Of a stretch of 64,000 nt of DNA, positions 26,411 through 34,132 are shown piece by piece (position 1 is the stretch's first letter; every line of letters starts with the position of its first letter). The stretch lies in assembly GCA_017470345.1 (NCBI GenBank), contig JAFUEP010000020.1:1-64000 (forward strand), read 5' to 3'. The DNA comes from Prevotella sp. GTDB taxonomy: Bacteria > Bacteroidota > Bacteroidia > Bacteroidales > Bacteroidaceae. The notes beneath the pieces were generated by a model. The model ran no database searches and was not told where the DNA came from. It saw only the letters and a program-made list of their open reading frames with translations. The position numbers and the translations under genes are program-made.

Positions 26411-28711
26411 ATGGCAGAAATCAAACAGACCGAACGTGCCGCCAAGATGCTCGTCGCAGCCATGGAGTGCAGCCGTGAGCGTCGCCATGAGTTCATCATG
26501 CCCGAACATCTGCTGCTGCGGCTCACGGACGACTTCAACTTCCATGCGGCGCTCAATATTTTCTATCCTCCGCAAAGGCTGGTCGAAAGGCTGGAGGAGC
26601 AGCTGGCCCGGGTGGAGCGCGTGCCCGACGGCATCGACTACCAGCCGGCCCCGTCCGAGCAGATGGGACGGCTCATCGAGATGGCCTGCCGACAGGTGGT
26701 CAGCAGCAGTGCACCGGCCATCGACCTGCCCCATCTGGTCCAGGCGATGCTCCAGCTGGAGGACTCCTGGGCATGCTATCTGCTCAAGGATTGCCTGCAG
26801 GACAAGGAGAGCAACTTCATGAGCCACCTCATCGAGTTCTGCGAGTTTGACGACAGTCTGCATGACCAGTTCGGACCGTCGCAGCAGGAGGAGGACGCCT
26901 GGCGACAGCTCGTCAGCTGCATGAACGACCTCTACGAGCAGCACAACCCCCTGATCGGGCGCGAGCAGGAGCTGCAGCGCACCATCCAGGTGCTCTGCAG
27001 GCGCGACAAGAACAATCCGCTGCACATCGGCGAGCCCGGCGTAGGCAAGACGGCGCTGGTCTGGGGTCTGGCACGGATGATCGAGGAGGGACGCGTGCCC
27101 GAGCGGCTGAAGCAGAGCCGCATCTATCAGCTCGACATCGGCACGCTGCTGGCCGGCACGCAGTATCGCGGCGACTTCGAGAACCGCATCAAGATGATCA
27201 TGGACGGCATCGAGCAGGAGAGCCACTCGAACATCGTCTATATCGACGAGATACACACGCTCGTCGGGGCGGGCGCCTCGGGCGAGAGCGCGATGGACGC
27301 CTCGAACATGCTGAAGCCTTACCTCGAGGCCGGCAACATCCGCTTCATCGGCTCGACGACCTACGAGGAGTACAACCGCCACTTCTCGCGGTCGAAGGGA
27401 CTGGTGCGCCGATTCCAGCAGATCGACATCCTGGAGCCCTCCATAGAGGAGACGAAGCACATCCTGCGCCAGCTGCGCAGCAAGTATGAGGCCTTCCATG
27501 GCGTCACCTACGACGAGGCGGCGCTCGACTTTGCCGTCGAGGCCAGCGCCAAGCATATCGCCAACCGCTTCCTGCCCGACAAGGCCATCGACCTGATAGA
27601 TGAGGCCGGGGCGGCCTTTGAAAGTGAAAAAGGAAAAGTGAAGAGTGAAGAATTTGCTACCGCCATACCTTCAGCAGAACCTACTGGAACTCCCGTAGGA
27701 AATTCTTCACTCTCCACTCTTCACTCTTCACTTGTTACGAAGTCGGATATTGCGGATGTCTTGGCCAAGACCTGCAAGGTGGACGCACTGGCCATGGCCA
27801 ACGACGACGACCTGAGCCGGCTGGAGACGCTCGCACCACGCATGCTGTCGCAGATCTACGGCCAGGACGAGGCCATCCGCCAGGTGGTCGAGGCTGTCCA
27901 GATGTCGCGAGCCGGACTGCTCGACGACGGCAAGCCGCTGGCCTCGCTGCTCTTCGTCGGGCCGACGGGCGTGGGCAAGACGGAGGTGGCGCGTGTGCTG
28001 GCCCGCGAGCTGGGCATCGAGCTGCTCCGCTTCGACATGAGCGAATATACGGAGAAACACACCGTGGCCAAGCTGATCGGCTCGCCTGCGGGTTATGTCG
28101 GCTATGAGGACGGCGGTCTGCTGACTGATGCCATACGCCGTGCGCCCAACAGCGTGCTGCTGCTCGACGAGATCGAGAAGGCTCATCAGGACATCTACAA
28201 CATCCTGCTGCAGGTGATGGACTATGCCCGCCTGACGGACAACAAGGGCCGCAAGGCCGACTTCCGCAACGTCGTGCTGATCATGACGTCGAATGCGGGC
28301 GCACAGTTTGCCGGGCAGGCCTCGGTGGGCTTCACGGGTGGCGTCACGCGAGGCGAAGCCATGCTGCGCCAGGTGAAGAAGACGTTCAAGCCGGAGTTCC
28401 TGAACCGCCTCAGCTCGACCGTTGTCTTCCGCGACATGGACCGACAGATGGCCGAGCTTATATTGAAGAAGAAGCTGGGTGAACTACAGTCGAAACTCGA
28501 GGCCCGACAGGTCAGCATGACGCTCAGCGACGAGGCCTTCGCCCATTTGCTCAGCGAAGGCTTCATCCCCGAGTATGGCGCGCGAGAGATGGATCGCGTC
28601 ATCGCCCAGCAGCTGAAGCCGCTGCTGATGCGCGAGATGCTGTTCGGACGACTGAAGAATGGTGGTAGTGTAGAGATCAGACTCAGCGATGGCAGTCTTT
28701 CAATTGGATGA
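26411..28711 (+). CDS. clpA: ATP-dependent Clp protease ATP-binding subunit ClpA
   Basis: This 766-residue unfoldase has an N-domain (residues 1-145), AAA1 with Walker A GEPGVGKT near 201 and Walker B IVYIDEIHTL near 276, and AAA2 with GPTGVGKTEVAR near 518 and LLLDEIEKAH near 580. With ClpP it degrades proteins delivered by ClpS. Between the end of AAA1 (IDLIDEAGAAFE) and AAA2 (DIADVLAKTCKVDALA) there are about 38 extra residues (404-441) encoded by an inverted 7-base tandem array (27620-27736). The array keeps the frame, so the protein should still be made. The stop codon lies inside the aat gene (23-base overlap). Confidence 0.95.
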   Translation: MAEIKQTERAAKMLVAAMECSRERRHEFIMPEHLLLRLTDDFNFHAALNIFYPPQRLVERLEEQLARVERVPDGIDYQPAPSEQMGRLIEMACRQVVSSSAPAIDLPHLVQAMLQLEDSWACYLLKDCLQDKESNFMSHLIEFCEFDDSLHDQFGPSQQEEDAWRQLVSCMNDLYEQHNPLIGREQELQRTIQVLCRRDKNNPLHIGEPGVGKTALVWGLARMIEEGRVPERLKQSRIYQLDIGTLLAGTQYRGDFENRIKMIMDGIEQESHSNIVYIDEIHTLVGAGASGESAMDASNMLKPYLEAGNIRFIGSTTYEEYNRHFSRSKGLVRRFQQIDILEPSIEETKHILRQLRSKYEAFHGVTYDEAALDFAVEASAKHIANRFLPDKAIDLIDEAGAAFESEKGKVKSEEFATAIPSAEPTGTPVGNSSLSTLHSSLVTKSDIADVLAKTCKVDALAMANDDDLSRLETLAPRMLSQIYGQDEAIRQVVEAVQMSRAGLLDDGKPLASLLFVGPTGVGKTEVARVLARELGIELLRFDMSEYTEKHTVAKLIGSPAGYVGYEDGGLLTDAIRRAPNSVLLLDEIEKAHQDIYNILLQVMDYARLTDNKGRKADFRNVVLIMTSNAGAQFAGQASVGFTGGVTRGEAMLRQVKKTFKPEFLNRLSSTVVFRDMDRQMAELILKKKLGELQSKLEARQVSMTLSDEAFAHLLSEGFIPEYGAREMDRVIAQQLKPLLMREMLFGRLKNGGSVEIRLSDGSLSIG
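27620..27736 (+). repeat. Inverted 7-base tandem array inside clpA
   Basis: The left arm (27620-27654) runs in units such as GTGAAAA, AGGAAAA, GTGAAGA, GTGAAGA; the right arm (27699-27736) is the inverse (CTTCACT, CTCCACT, CTTCACT, CTTCACT). The shared block AGTGAAGAGTGAAGAATTT occurs on both arms in opposite sense. The core of about 45 bases contains CCTAC/GTAGG. The base use differs sharply from the surrounding GC-rich clpA codons. Confidence 0.88.
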
Positions 28712-29363
28712 CAACCTGTGGTTCCCCGACCCGCATCTGGGCGAGGACGACGGGCTGGTGGCGGTTGGCGGCGACCTGTCAGTCGACCGCTTGCTGCTGG
28801 CCTATAGCTATGGCTTCTTCCCCTGGTTCTCCTATCGATGGCGCAAGGAGCCCCACTGGTACTGCCCGATGCAGCGCTTCGTTATCTTCCCTGACGAGAT
28901 TCACATCAGCCACTCCATGCACCAGCTCATGCGACAGCAACGCTACCGTCTGACCATCAACGAGGACTTCATGGGCGTCATCCGGGGCTGTGCCACCGCC
29001 CAGATGCGCCATCTCGAGGACGGCGCATGGCTGGGGCCCGACATCATCCACGCCTATACGGCGCTCTACGTGCAGGACTTCGCTGCCAGCGTCGAGGTGT
29101 GGGAGGGCGAACGGCTGGTCGGCGGACTCTATGGCGTCTGTCTGGGCAACTCGTTCTTCGGCGAGAGTATGTTCTCGCTCGTGCCCAATGCCTCGAAGCT
29201 GGCGCTCATCCATCTGGCACAGGTCTACGCCCAACATGGCGGCCGACTCATCGACTGCCAGTTTGAGACGCCTCATCTGCGCTCCATGGGCGGGCGCTTC
29301 ATCCCCTACGACGACTATCTGAGCATCATTCACTCAGAAGACGACTCAGGTCAGCCTCGATAG
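28689..29363 (+). CDS. aat: Leucyl/phenylalanyl-tRNA--protein transferase
   Basis: This 224-residue enzyme adds Leu or Phe from tRNA to proteins starting with Arg or Lys and so makes them ClpS substrates. The family blocks are LWFPDPHLGEDDGLVAVGGDLSVDRLLLAYS, read in pieces as FPDPHLGEDDGLVAVGGD near 12 and AYSYGFFPWF near 38, WYCPMQRFVI, GAWLGPDIIHAYTALY, GGLYGVCLGNSFFGESMFS near 160 and LIDCQFETPHLRSMGGR near 195. It overlaps clpA by 23 bases, making a clpS-clpA-aat N-degron operon. Its 3' end overlaps the oppositely transcribed peroxidase gene by 38 bases. Confidence 0.95.
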   Translation: MAVFQLDDNLWFPDPHLGEDDGLVAVGGDLSVDRLLLAYSYGFFPWFSYRWRKEPHWYCPMQRFVIFPDEIHISHSMHQLMRQQRYRLTINEDFMGVIRGCATAQMRHLEDGAWLGPDIIHAYTALYVQDFAASVEVWEGERLVGGLYGVCLGNSFFGESMFSLVPNASKLALIHLAQVYAQHGGRLIDCQFETPHLRSMGGRFIPYDDYLSIIHSEDDSGQPR

Positions 29364-29937
29364 TCTCCATCTTGTCGGTGGGCTCGTAGCGCTTGACGAC
29401 CTGACCGTCGCGGGTGACGAGAAACTTCGTAAAGTTCCACTTGATGTCCGGATTCTTGTCGTAGTCGGCGTCGCGACGCCTCATCATGTCGTCAAGGAGC
29501 TTGCCCAGCCGGTCGTTCAGGTCGAAGCCGCCGAAGCCCTGCTGCGACTTCAGATAGGTGAAGAGGGGCGAAGCGTCAGGGCCGTTCACGTCGATTTTGT
29601 CGAACTGCGGGAAGTGGATGTCGAAGTTGGCCGTGCAGAACTCGTGAATCTCCTGGATTGACCCGGGGGCCTGCTGACCGAACTGGTTGCAGGGGAAGTC
29701 GAGAATCTCGAGTCCCTTCGGCTGATACTGCTCGTAGAGCGCCTCCAACTCCTTGTACTGGGGCGTGAATCCGCAGCGGGTGGCCGTGTTGACGATGAGC
29801 AGCACGCGACCCTTGTAGTCGGCCATCGACACCTCGCGGCCGGCATCGTCCTTCACCTTGATGTCATAGATTGCCTGAGCCGAGGCGCCCAGCACGCACA
29901 TCATGGCTGCCAGGCAGATGGAAATCATTCTTTTCAT
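29326..29937 (-). CDS. Glutathione peroxidase-family thiol peroxidase, secreted
   Basis: From the start at 29937 the product has 203 residues with a signal peptide (MKRMISICLAAMMCVLGASA). The peroxidatic residue is a cysteine, Cys55 in NTATRCGFTPQY. The Gln block FPCNQFGQQAPG and the W-N block IKWNFTKFLV complete the catalytic set; a further Cys in HEFCTANFD may resolve the disulfide. Bacterial enzymes of this family usually use thioredoxin. Export predicts action in the periplasm. It follows the AraC-type gene by 23 bases on the same strand. A longer in-frame reading through the regulator has no coding character. Confidence 0.92.
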   Translation of the reverse strand: MKRMISICLAAMMCVLGASAQAIYDIKVKDDAGREVSMADYKGRVLLIVNTATRCGFTPQYKELEALYEQYQPKGLEILDFPCNQFGQQAPGSIQEIHEFCTANFDIHFPQFDKIDVNGPDASPLFTYLKSQQGFGGFDLNDRLGKLLDDMMRRRDADYDKNPDIKWNFTKFLVTRDGQVVKRYEPTDKMETIEADLSRLLSE

Positions 29938-29960
29938 TTCTGTTCTTTTTTGTTTGTTTT

Positions 29961-30905
29961 TTATTTGGTTGGTTTGTTTGGGTGTTGCTGTGGTGGCTGC
30001 TCTTGACGGTTGTCTTTGCCCAGGAACTCGCTGGGCGTGACGCCGACAATCTTCCTGAAAAGACGCGTGAAGTGGTGGGGAAACTCGAAGCCGAGCATGC
30101 GCGAGGTCTCGCTGACGTTGTGGCCCTGCATCAGCAGACTCTTGCCGATGTTGATGACGTAGGTGTGGATGTAGCGGATGGCCGTCGTGCCTGTCGCCTT
30201 GCGGAACATGTCGCCGAAATAATGGGGGGAATAGGCCATTTCTGAGGCGCAATAGCTGACGGTGGGGAGCCCCATCTGGTGTTGGCGGCCGTCGAAGTAG
30301 TACTGCTCGAGCAGGGCGTGGAAACGCTTGAGGATGTCGGCCGTGACGTGGCTACCTTCCGACAGCTGCCGCAGATATATGCGGTTGCAATAATCTAAGA
30401 GCAGACGGAGATAGGCTGACAGCACACTGCGCAGCGACGGCGAGTCGGCGTTTTGCAGTAATTCGTCGCGCAACAGGCTGAGCAGTTGCGTGATAGCTGT
30501 CCATTCGGCTGGCTCCATCCTGAGCGACTCGGTATAGAAATAGGAGAAAAAGTGGTAGTCGCGCAAGCGCGTCTCCAGGTCGGTGTTGTGGAGCAGTTCG
30601 GGCGACCACAGCACTGCCCACCCGCTGATGTCCATCGGCTGGCCGTCATCCTCCTTGCCGCCCAGCTGTCCTGGTGCGACGGCAATGATGGAGGCGTCGC
30701 TGGCCTGAAGAGTGCTGACGCCGTAGCTGAGGTTTTTGGGAAACTCACGCTGGATGAACAACCCGTAGACGCCATAGTTGTTGAGGCTGCTGCGGACGGG
30801 CGACACCTCATCATAGTGGATGACGCTCAGCAGGGGGTGCAGCACCGGGGCGCCCACGTGGGCGGCATAGACGTTGGGGTCGTCGACTCGGAGTATCTTT
30901 TTCAT
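29961..30905 (-). CDS. AraC-family transcriptional regulator
   Basis: From the start at 30905 the product has 314 residues. The N-terminal 180 residues hold a sensor domain of the type VHYDEVSP...LFIQREFPKNLSYG (cupin-like, ligand unknown). The last 110 residues are an AraC helix-turn-helix pair: LPTVSYCASEMAYSPHYFGDMFRKATG, read in pieces as CASEMAYSPHYFGDMFRKAT, and VSETSRMLGFEFPHHFTRLFRK near 270. The -7 element TATCTTTG (30910-30917 on this strand) ends 4 bases before the ATG, so the transcript may be leaderless. It is co-oriented with the peroxidase (23-base gap) and divergent from the flavodoxin lipoprotein, either of which it may control. Confidence 0.9.
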   Translation of the reverse strand: MKKILRVDDPNVYAAHVGAPVLHPLLSVIHYDEVSPVRSSLNNYGVYGLFIQREFPKNLSYGVSTLQASDASIIAVAPGQLGGKEDDGQPMDISGWAVLWSPELLHNTDLETRLRDYHFFSYFYTESLRMEPAEWTAITQLLSLLRDELLQNADSPSLRSVLSAYLRLLLDYCNRIYLRQLSEGSHVTADILKRFHALLEQYYFDGRQHQMGLPTVSYCASEMAYSPHYFGDMFRKATGTTAIRYIHTYVINIGKSLLMQGHNVSETSRMLGFEFPHHFTRLFRKIVGVTPSEFLGKDNRQEQPPQQHPNKPTK

Positions 30906-31090
30906 GCCGCAAAGATAACCATTTTTTCTGAAATAAGGAATAAATGATGAAATAATGTGCGATGTCATGCACAATTCGGCATAATTGGTAGATATCGATG
31001 CGTTTTGTGTGGCCTACATTTGAAAGAATGTTTCTATCTTTGCAACCGAAATCAGTATATAACAGAAACCAAAAAAATAAGATTGAAGTG

Positions 31091-32224
31091 ATGAGGTTCA
31101 GACATTTTTTCATGCTCCTGGCAGCAATGATTCTCACTTGCTGTTCGTCAGACAACGAGATGAAGGCTGAGACGCCTTCATTAGTCCCCGCCATGGGCCA
31201 AACGGGCAAGACCCTCGTGGCCTACTACAGCTATACGGGCAACTGCCGCAGCATCGTCAGCGAGCTGACGAAACAGCTGGAGGCCGACGTGCTGGAGATT
31301 ACGCCCGTCGACAAGTCGCAGCGCTATGAGGCCAATAACTATGCCATCGGGACGCAACTGCTCAATGCCATCAAGGCCAATCCCGATGATGAGGCAAGCT
31401 ATCCGCCCATCGACCCCGTCAGCGTCAGCCTCGACGGCTATGACAACGTGATCATCGTCACGCCGTTGTGGTGGAGCCAGATGGCCGCCATCATGCAGAC
31501 CTACCTCTTCCGGAACGCCGCAGCGATGGCCGGCAAGCATGTCGCCCTCATCGTGTCGAGCCATTCGAGCAGTATCGGCGGCGTAGAGCGGGATGCCCGG
31601 CGGCTGCTGCCTGACGTCGAATGGATGGGCGATGCGCTATGGATCAACAACTCCAACCGCAGCAAGACGGCATCGCTGATTCAGCAGTGGCTTCCGAATC
31701 TCAACTTCAAGACATCAACGACAGCTATGAAAATGACCATCACCATCGGCGGCAACACCATGACCGCCACCCTCGCCGACAACAGTTCGGCCCGCGCCCT
31801 GTATGCCGCCCTCCAGCAGGCGCCCATCACCTATGAGGCGCACGACTATGGCGATTTCGAGAAGGTTGGACCGCTCGGACAGTCGTTTCCCCAGAACAAT
31901 GAGTCCATCACGACGGAGCCTGGCGACCTGATTCTCTATCAGGGCAATAATCTCTGTATATACTATGACGTCAACACATGGAGCTTCACCCGTATCGGCC
32001 GTATCGACAATGCCACACAGGCGGACGTCCGCAATTTCGTCAAGGCCGGACAGGGAAATGTCAAGGTGACCCTCGCCGTCGCAGCTGCGACGGCCTTGCG
32101 CAGCGCTGAGGCAAAGAAGGGCTCATCGCATGCGTATGTAGGCCTGAACGGCGTTGCCGCCAGCCGACCCGGGAAGGGCGTCTACATCAGGGACGACAAG
32201 AAGAAAAAGATCTACTCGCTGTAG
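31091..32224 (+). CDS. Flavodoxin plus cyclophilin-like domain lipoprotein
   Basis: From the ATG at 31091 the product has 377 residues. A lipoprotein signal ends at LTCCSS. Residues about 37-205 are a flavodoxin domain with the FMN phosphate loop YYSYTGNCR and the second loop TPLWWSQMAAIMQTYL. Residues about 217-335 are a cyclophilin-like beta barrel (MKMTITIGGNTMTATLADNSSA, read as MTITIGGNTMTATL; GDLILYQGNNLCIYYD). A basic tail follows. A -7 element TATCTTTG is at 31035-31042. A lipid-anchored flavodoxin would act in the envelope, perhaps on quinones or disulfides. It is divergent from the AraC/peroxidase pair, which suggests a shared redox response. The start upstream at 30998 lies before the promoter and is rejected. 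Confidence 0.87.
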   Translation: MRFRHFFMLLAAMILTCCSSDNEMKAETPSLVPAMGQTGKTLVAYYSYTGNCRSIVSELTKQLEADVLEITPVDKSQRYEANNYAIGTQLLNAIKANPDDEASYPPIDPVSVSLDGYDNVIIVTPLWWSQMAAIMQTYLFRNAAAMAGKHVALIVSSHSSSIGGVERDARRLLPDVEWMGDALWINNSNRSKTASLIQQWLPNLNFKTSTTAMKMTITIGGNTMTATLADNSSARALYAALQQAPITYEAHDYGDFEKVGPLGQSFPQNNESITTEPGDLILYQGNNLCIYYDVNTWSFTRIGRIDNATQADVRNFVKAGQGNVKVTLAVAAATALRSAEAKKGSSHAYVGLNGVAASRPGKGVYIRDDKKKKIYSL

Positions 32225-33315
32225 TTGTGGTCGACGATGATTGAGAAGTTGTACTTGGGGAAACGTCTGCGCAGGTCGGCTTCCATCATGGCGGCGAACT
32301 GACCGTTGTCCTTGACGCTCTCCTCCGGCACGACGTCAATGGTGATCAGGTTGCTGTCCTCATAATAGAAGAAGGCATGCACCTGATGCACGTCGGCATG
32401 GCTTGCAGCATATTCCATGACGTCGTGCTGCAGCTTTCCCATTCCTTCCTCATCGTTATTGACGGCATAGATCCCGACGGTCAGGATGACATGGAATTTC
32501 TCATAGACGCGGCTGGCGATGCTGCGTGTCAGCCGGTGGATCTCGCGTGCTGTCATCGTGTCGGCCACGTTGACGTGCAGGGAGCCGATCATCGTGTCGG
32601 GACCATAGCTGTTGATGATGATGTCGAAGACGCCGTGCACCTCCTTGAAACTCATCACCTCCTCCTTCAGACTGGCCACAAATTCTGGCGATATCCGGCT
32701 GCCGAGCAGCTCGTTGATGGGCGAGGCGAGCATCTCGTAGCCTGCCTTCAGGATGACCACCGAGATGAGCACTCCGATGAAGCCGTCGAGGTTGACCTCC
32801 CATATCAGCATGATGACGGCCGAAATGAGGGTTCCCAGTGTGACGACAGCGTCGAACAGGGCGTCGGCACCGCTGGCTATCAGCGCATCGCTATTGAGCT
32901 GTTCGCCTTTCTTCTTGACATAGCGTCCCAGCAGCAACTTCACAATGACGGCCACGATGATCACCGTCAGCGTCAACGCAGAGTATTGCGGCAGGGTGGG
33001 GGATATGATTTTCCTGAAGGATGCCATCATCGAGCCCACACCGGCCATCAGCACGATGACGGAGATGATGATGGCACTGAAATATTCGATGCGCCCGTGG
33101 CCGAAGGGATGCTCATGGTCAGCAGGGCGCCCGGAGAGCTTGGTGCCTACGATTGTGATGACGGCTGACAGCATGTCCGTCAGGTTGTTGACCGCATCCA
33201 TGATGATAGCCACAGAACTGGCTGCCAACCCTACCACTGCCTTAAATGATGCCAACAGCACGTTGGCTGCTATGCCTACATAGCTTGTCCGAATGATTTC
33301 TTTGTTCCTGTCCAT
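32212..33315 (-). CDS. Cation diffusion facilitator (CDF) family metal exporter
   Basis: This 367-residue protein has six membrane helices with the metal-site motif DAVNNLTDM near residue 40, the HPFGHGRIEYFS motif near 67, and DALFDAVV with ADALFD near 150 as the second site. The C-terminal cytoplasmic domain (about 205-367) contains HGVFDIIINSYGPDTMIGSLHVNV, read in pieces as HGVFDIIINSYGP, as in CDF regulatory domains. It exports zinc, iron, manganese or a similar metal in exchange for protons. It faces the flavodoxin gene, overlapping by 13 bases at the 3' ends. A well-formed promoter lies at 33376-33407. Confidence 0.93.
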   Translation of the reverse strand: MDRNKEIIRTSYVGIAANVLLASFKAVVGLAASSVAIIMDAVNNLTDMLSAVITIVGTKLSGRPADHEHPFGHGRIEYFSAIIISVIVLMAGVGSMMASFRKIISPTLPQYSALTLTVIIVAVIVKLLLGRYVKKKGEQLNSDALIASGADALFDAVVTLGTLISAVIMLIWEVNLDGFIGVLISVVILKAGYEMLASPINELLGSRISPEFVASLKEEVMSFKEVHGVFDIIINSYGPDTMIGSLHVNVADTMTAREIHRLTRSIASRVYEKFHVILTVGIYAVNNDEEGMGKLQHDVMEYAASHADVHQVHAFFYYEDSNLITIDVVPEESVKDNGQFAAMMEADLRRRFPKYNFSIIVDHNYSE

Positions 33316-33375
33316 TCTTTATCGCTCCATGCAGTAATGATTACTGAATAATCACCCTGCCACAAAACATAGCTG

Positions 33376-33407
33376 CAAAGGTATGGCTTTCTCATCAAAC
33401 AGCCAAA
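33376..33407 (-). promoter_or_regulatory. Bacteroidetes-type promoter of the CDF gene
   Basis: On the minus strand, TTTG (33404-33407) and TACCTTTG (33376-33383) are spaced by 20 bases, matching the -33/-7 arrangement. The start codon is about 60 bases downstream. Confidence 0.75.
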
Positions 33408-33519
33408 AGAAAACACAGGAAAGATCACGGCTCCCCCTTTTTCTTGATTCATGAATTGTGAAAGTTCACTAACTTTTTGCAGCCTTTGATTCTCGTTTCA
33501 CAGATAATTCGTATCTTTG

Positions 33520-33847
33520 TAGCCGCATCCGCCTGTTGCAAGCACTCTATGCGTGGAGCAGCTGGAGAGGCGGGGCACTACATATTAGAAGGCGTCATGT
33601 TGCGCTTTGTTTTTGGCTGTTCGAAACTTCCACAATCGAATTAGCAAGTCAAAACGAGATGCAAGAGTGACTGCCACGGGGTGTAGTATATACTCTCCGT
33701 AGTGTGCGCGAGGCTCGAGTAGCCTCAGTCGCACACTTTACGGTGTATAGTATACTCCCACGTGGGTGTTTTCTCTGCTTGTTTACTTGCTAAGGCTGTG
33801 GAAGGCCGCGAACAGCAAACAGGCAGATATGAGCACCCACGTTTTTT
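33520..33847 (+). ncRNA. Candidate structured non-coding RNA or leader ahead of the restriction locus
   Basis: A -7 element TATCTTTG (33512-33519) with TTTG at 33485-33488 precedes a stretch with little coding potential. Visible pairings: CCGCCT/AGGCGG enclosing a GCAC/GTG helix (about 33529-33575); a long imperfect hairpin 33679-33759 (CCGTAGTGTGCG opposite CGCACACTTTACGG, and GTATATAC opposite GTATAGTAT); and CGTGGGTG (33761-33768) with CACCCACG (33834-33841), closed inside by TCTGCTTGTTT/AAACAGGCAGA, then six T. It does not look like tmRNA, RNase P RNA or SRP RNA to me. A leader acting on the following genes is as likely as a free RNA. Confidence 0.5.
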
Positions 33848-34132
33848 GTATGTAGTAAAACCGGATAGAGAATAGTCCGCAGGGTGCCAAGGACAACTAT
33901 TTGAAACGAACAAAGAAACAGATTAGGAAACATAAGCGTTTTTGACATCCTTGGTTGACTGATCAACCTGAATTAGCACTTCACGAGAACGTATCAGCCA
34001 GACAAGCAATTGGATGTTTGCGCTCATTAGGGCGTGGACAGTATGATTGTTGTCTGATACAGGCCGTGCTAAGCCTAGGTTGAACACCGTCTCTTCCACG
34101 CCCCCTTTTCGAAACGAAGAGAGGGCTTTTTC
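33848..34132 (+). promoter_or_regulatory. Second structured stretch with attenuator-like hairpin at the methyltransferase start
   Basis: GACATCC and GGATGTT (about 33946 and 34012) enclose GGTTG/CAACC. Then GGGCGTGG (34030-34037) pairs with CCACGCCC (34096-34103), and a last hairpin (about 34101-34125, CCCCCTTTTC with GAAGAGAGGG) runs into CTTTTT, two bases before the ATG at 34133. The purine-rich stretch that could bind the ribosome lies inside this hairpin. I see no gene here. The structure would fit attenuation or start-site masking of the methyltransferase, by inference only. Confidence 0.45.

Noticed and set aside
33520..33847. tmRNA, RNase P RNA, SRP RNA or retron ncRNA
   Set aside because: None of the conserved cores I know for the first three is visible, and no reverse transcriptase gene lies near for a retron.
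33725..33913. 62-residue minus-strand frame in the structured leader
   Set aside because: It consists mostly of hairpin arms and the terminator stem; Cys/Ser-rich composition without motif.
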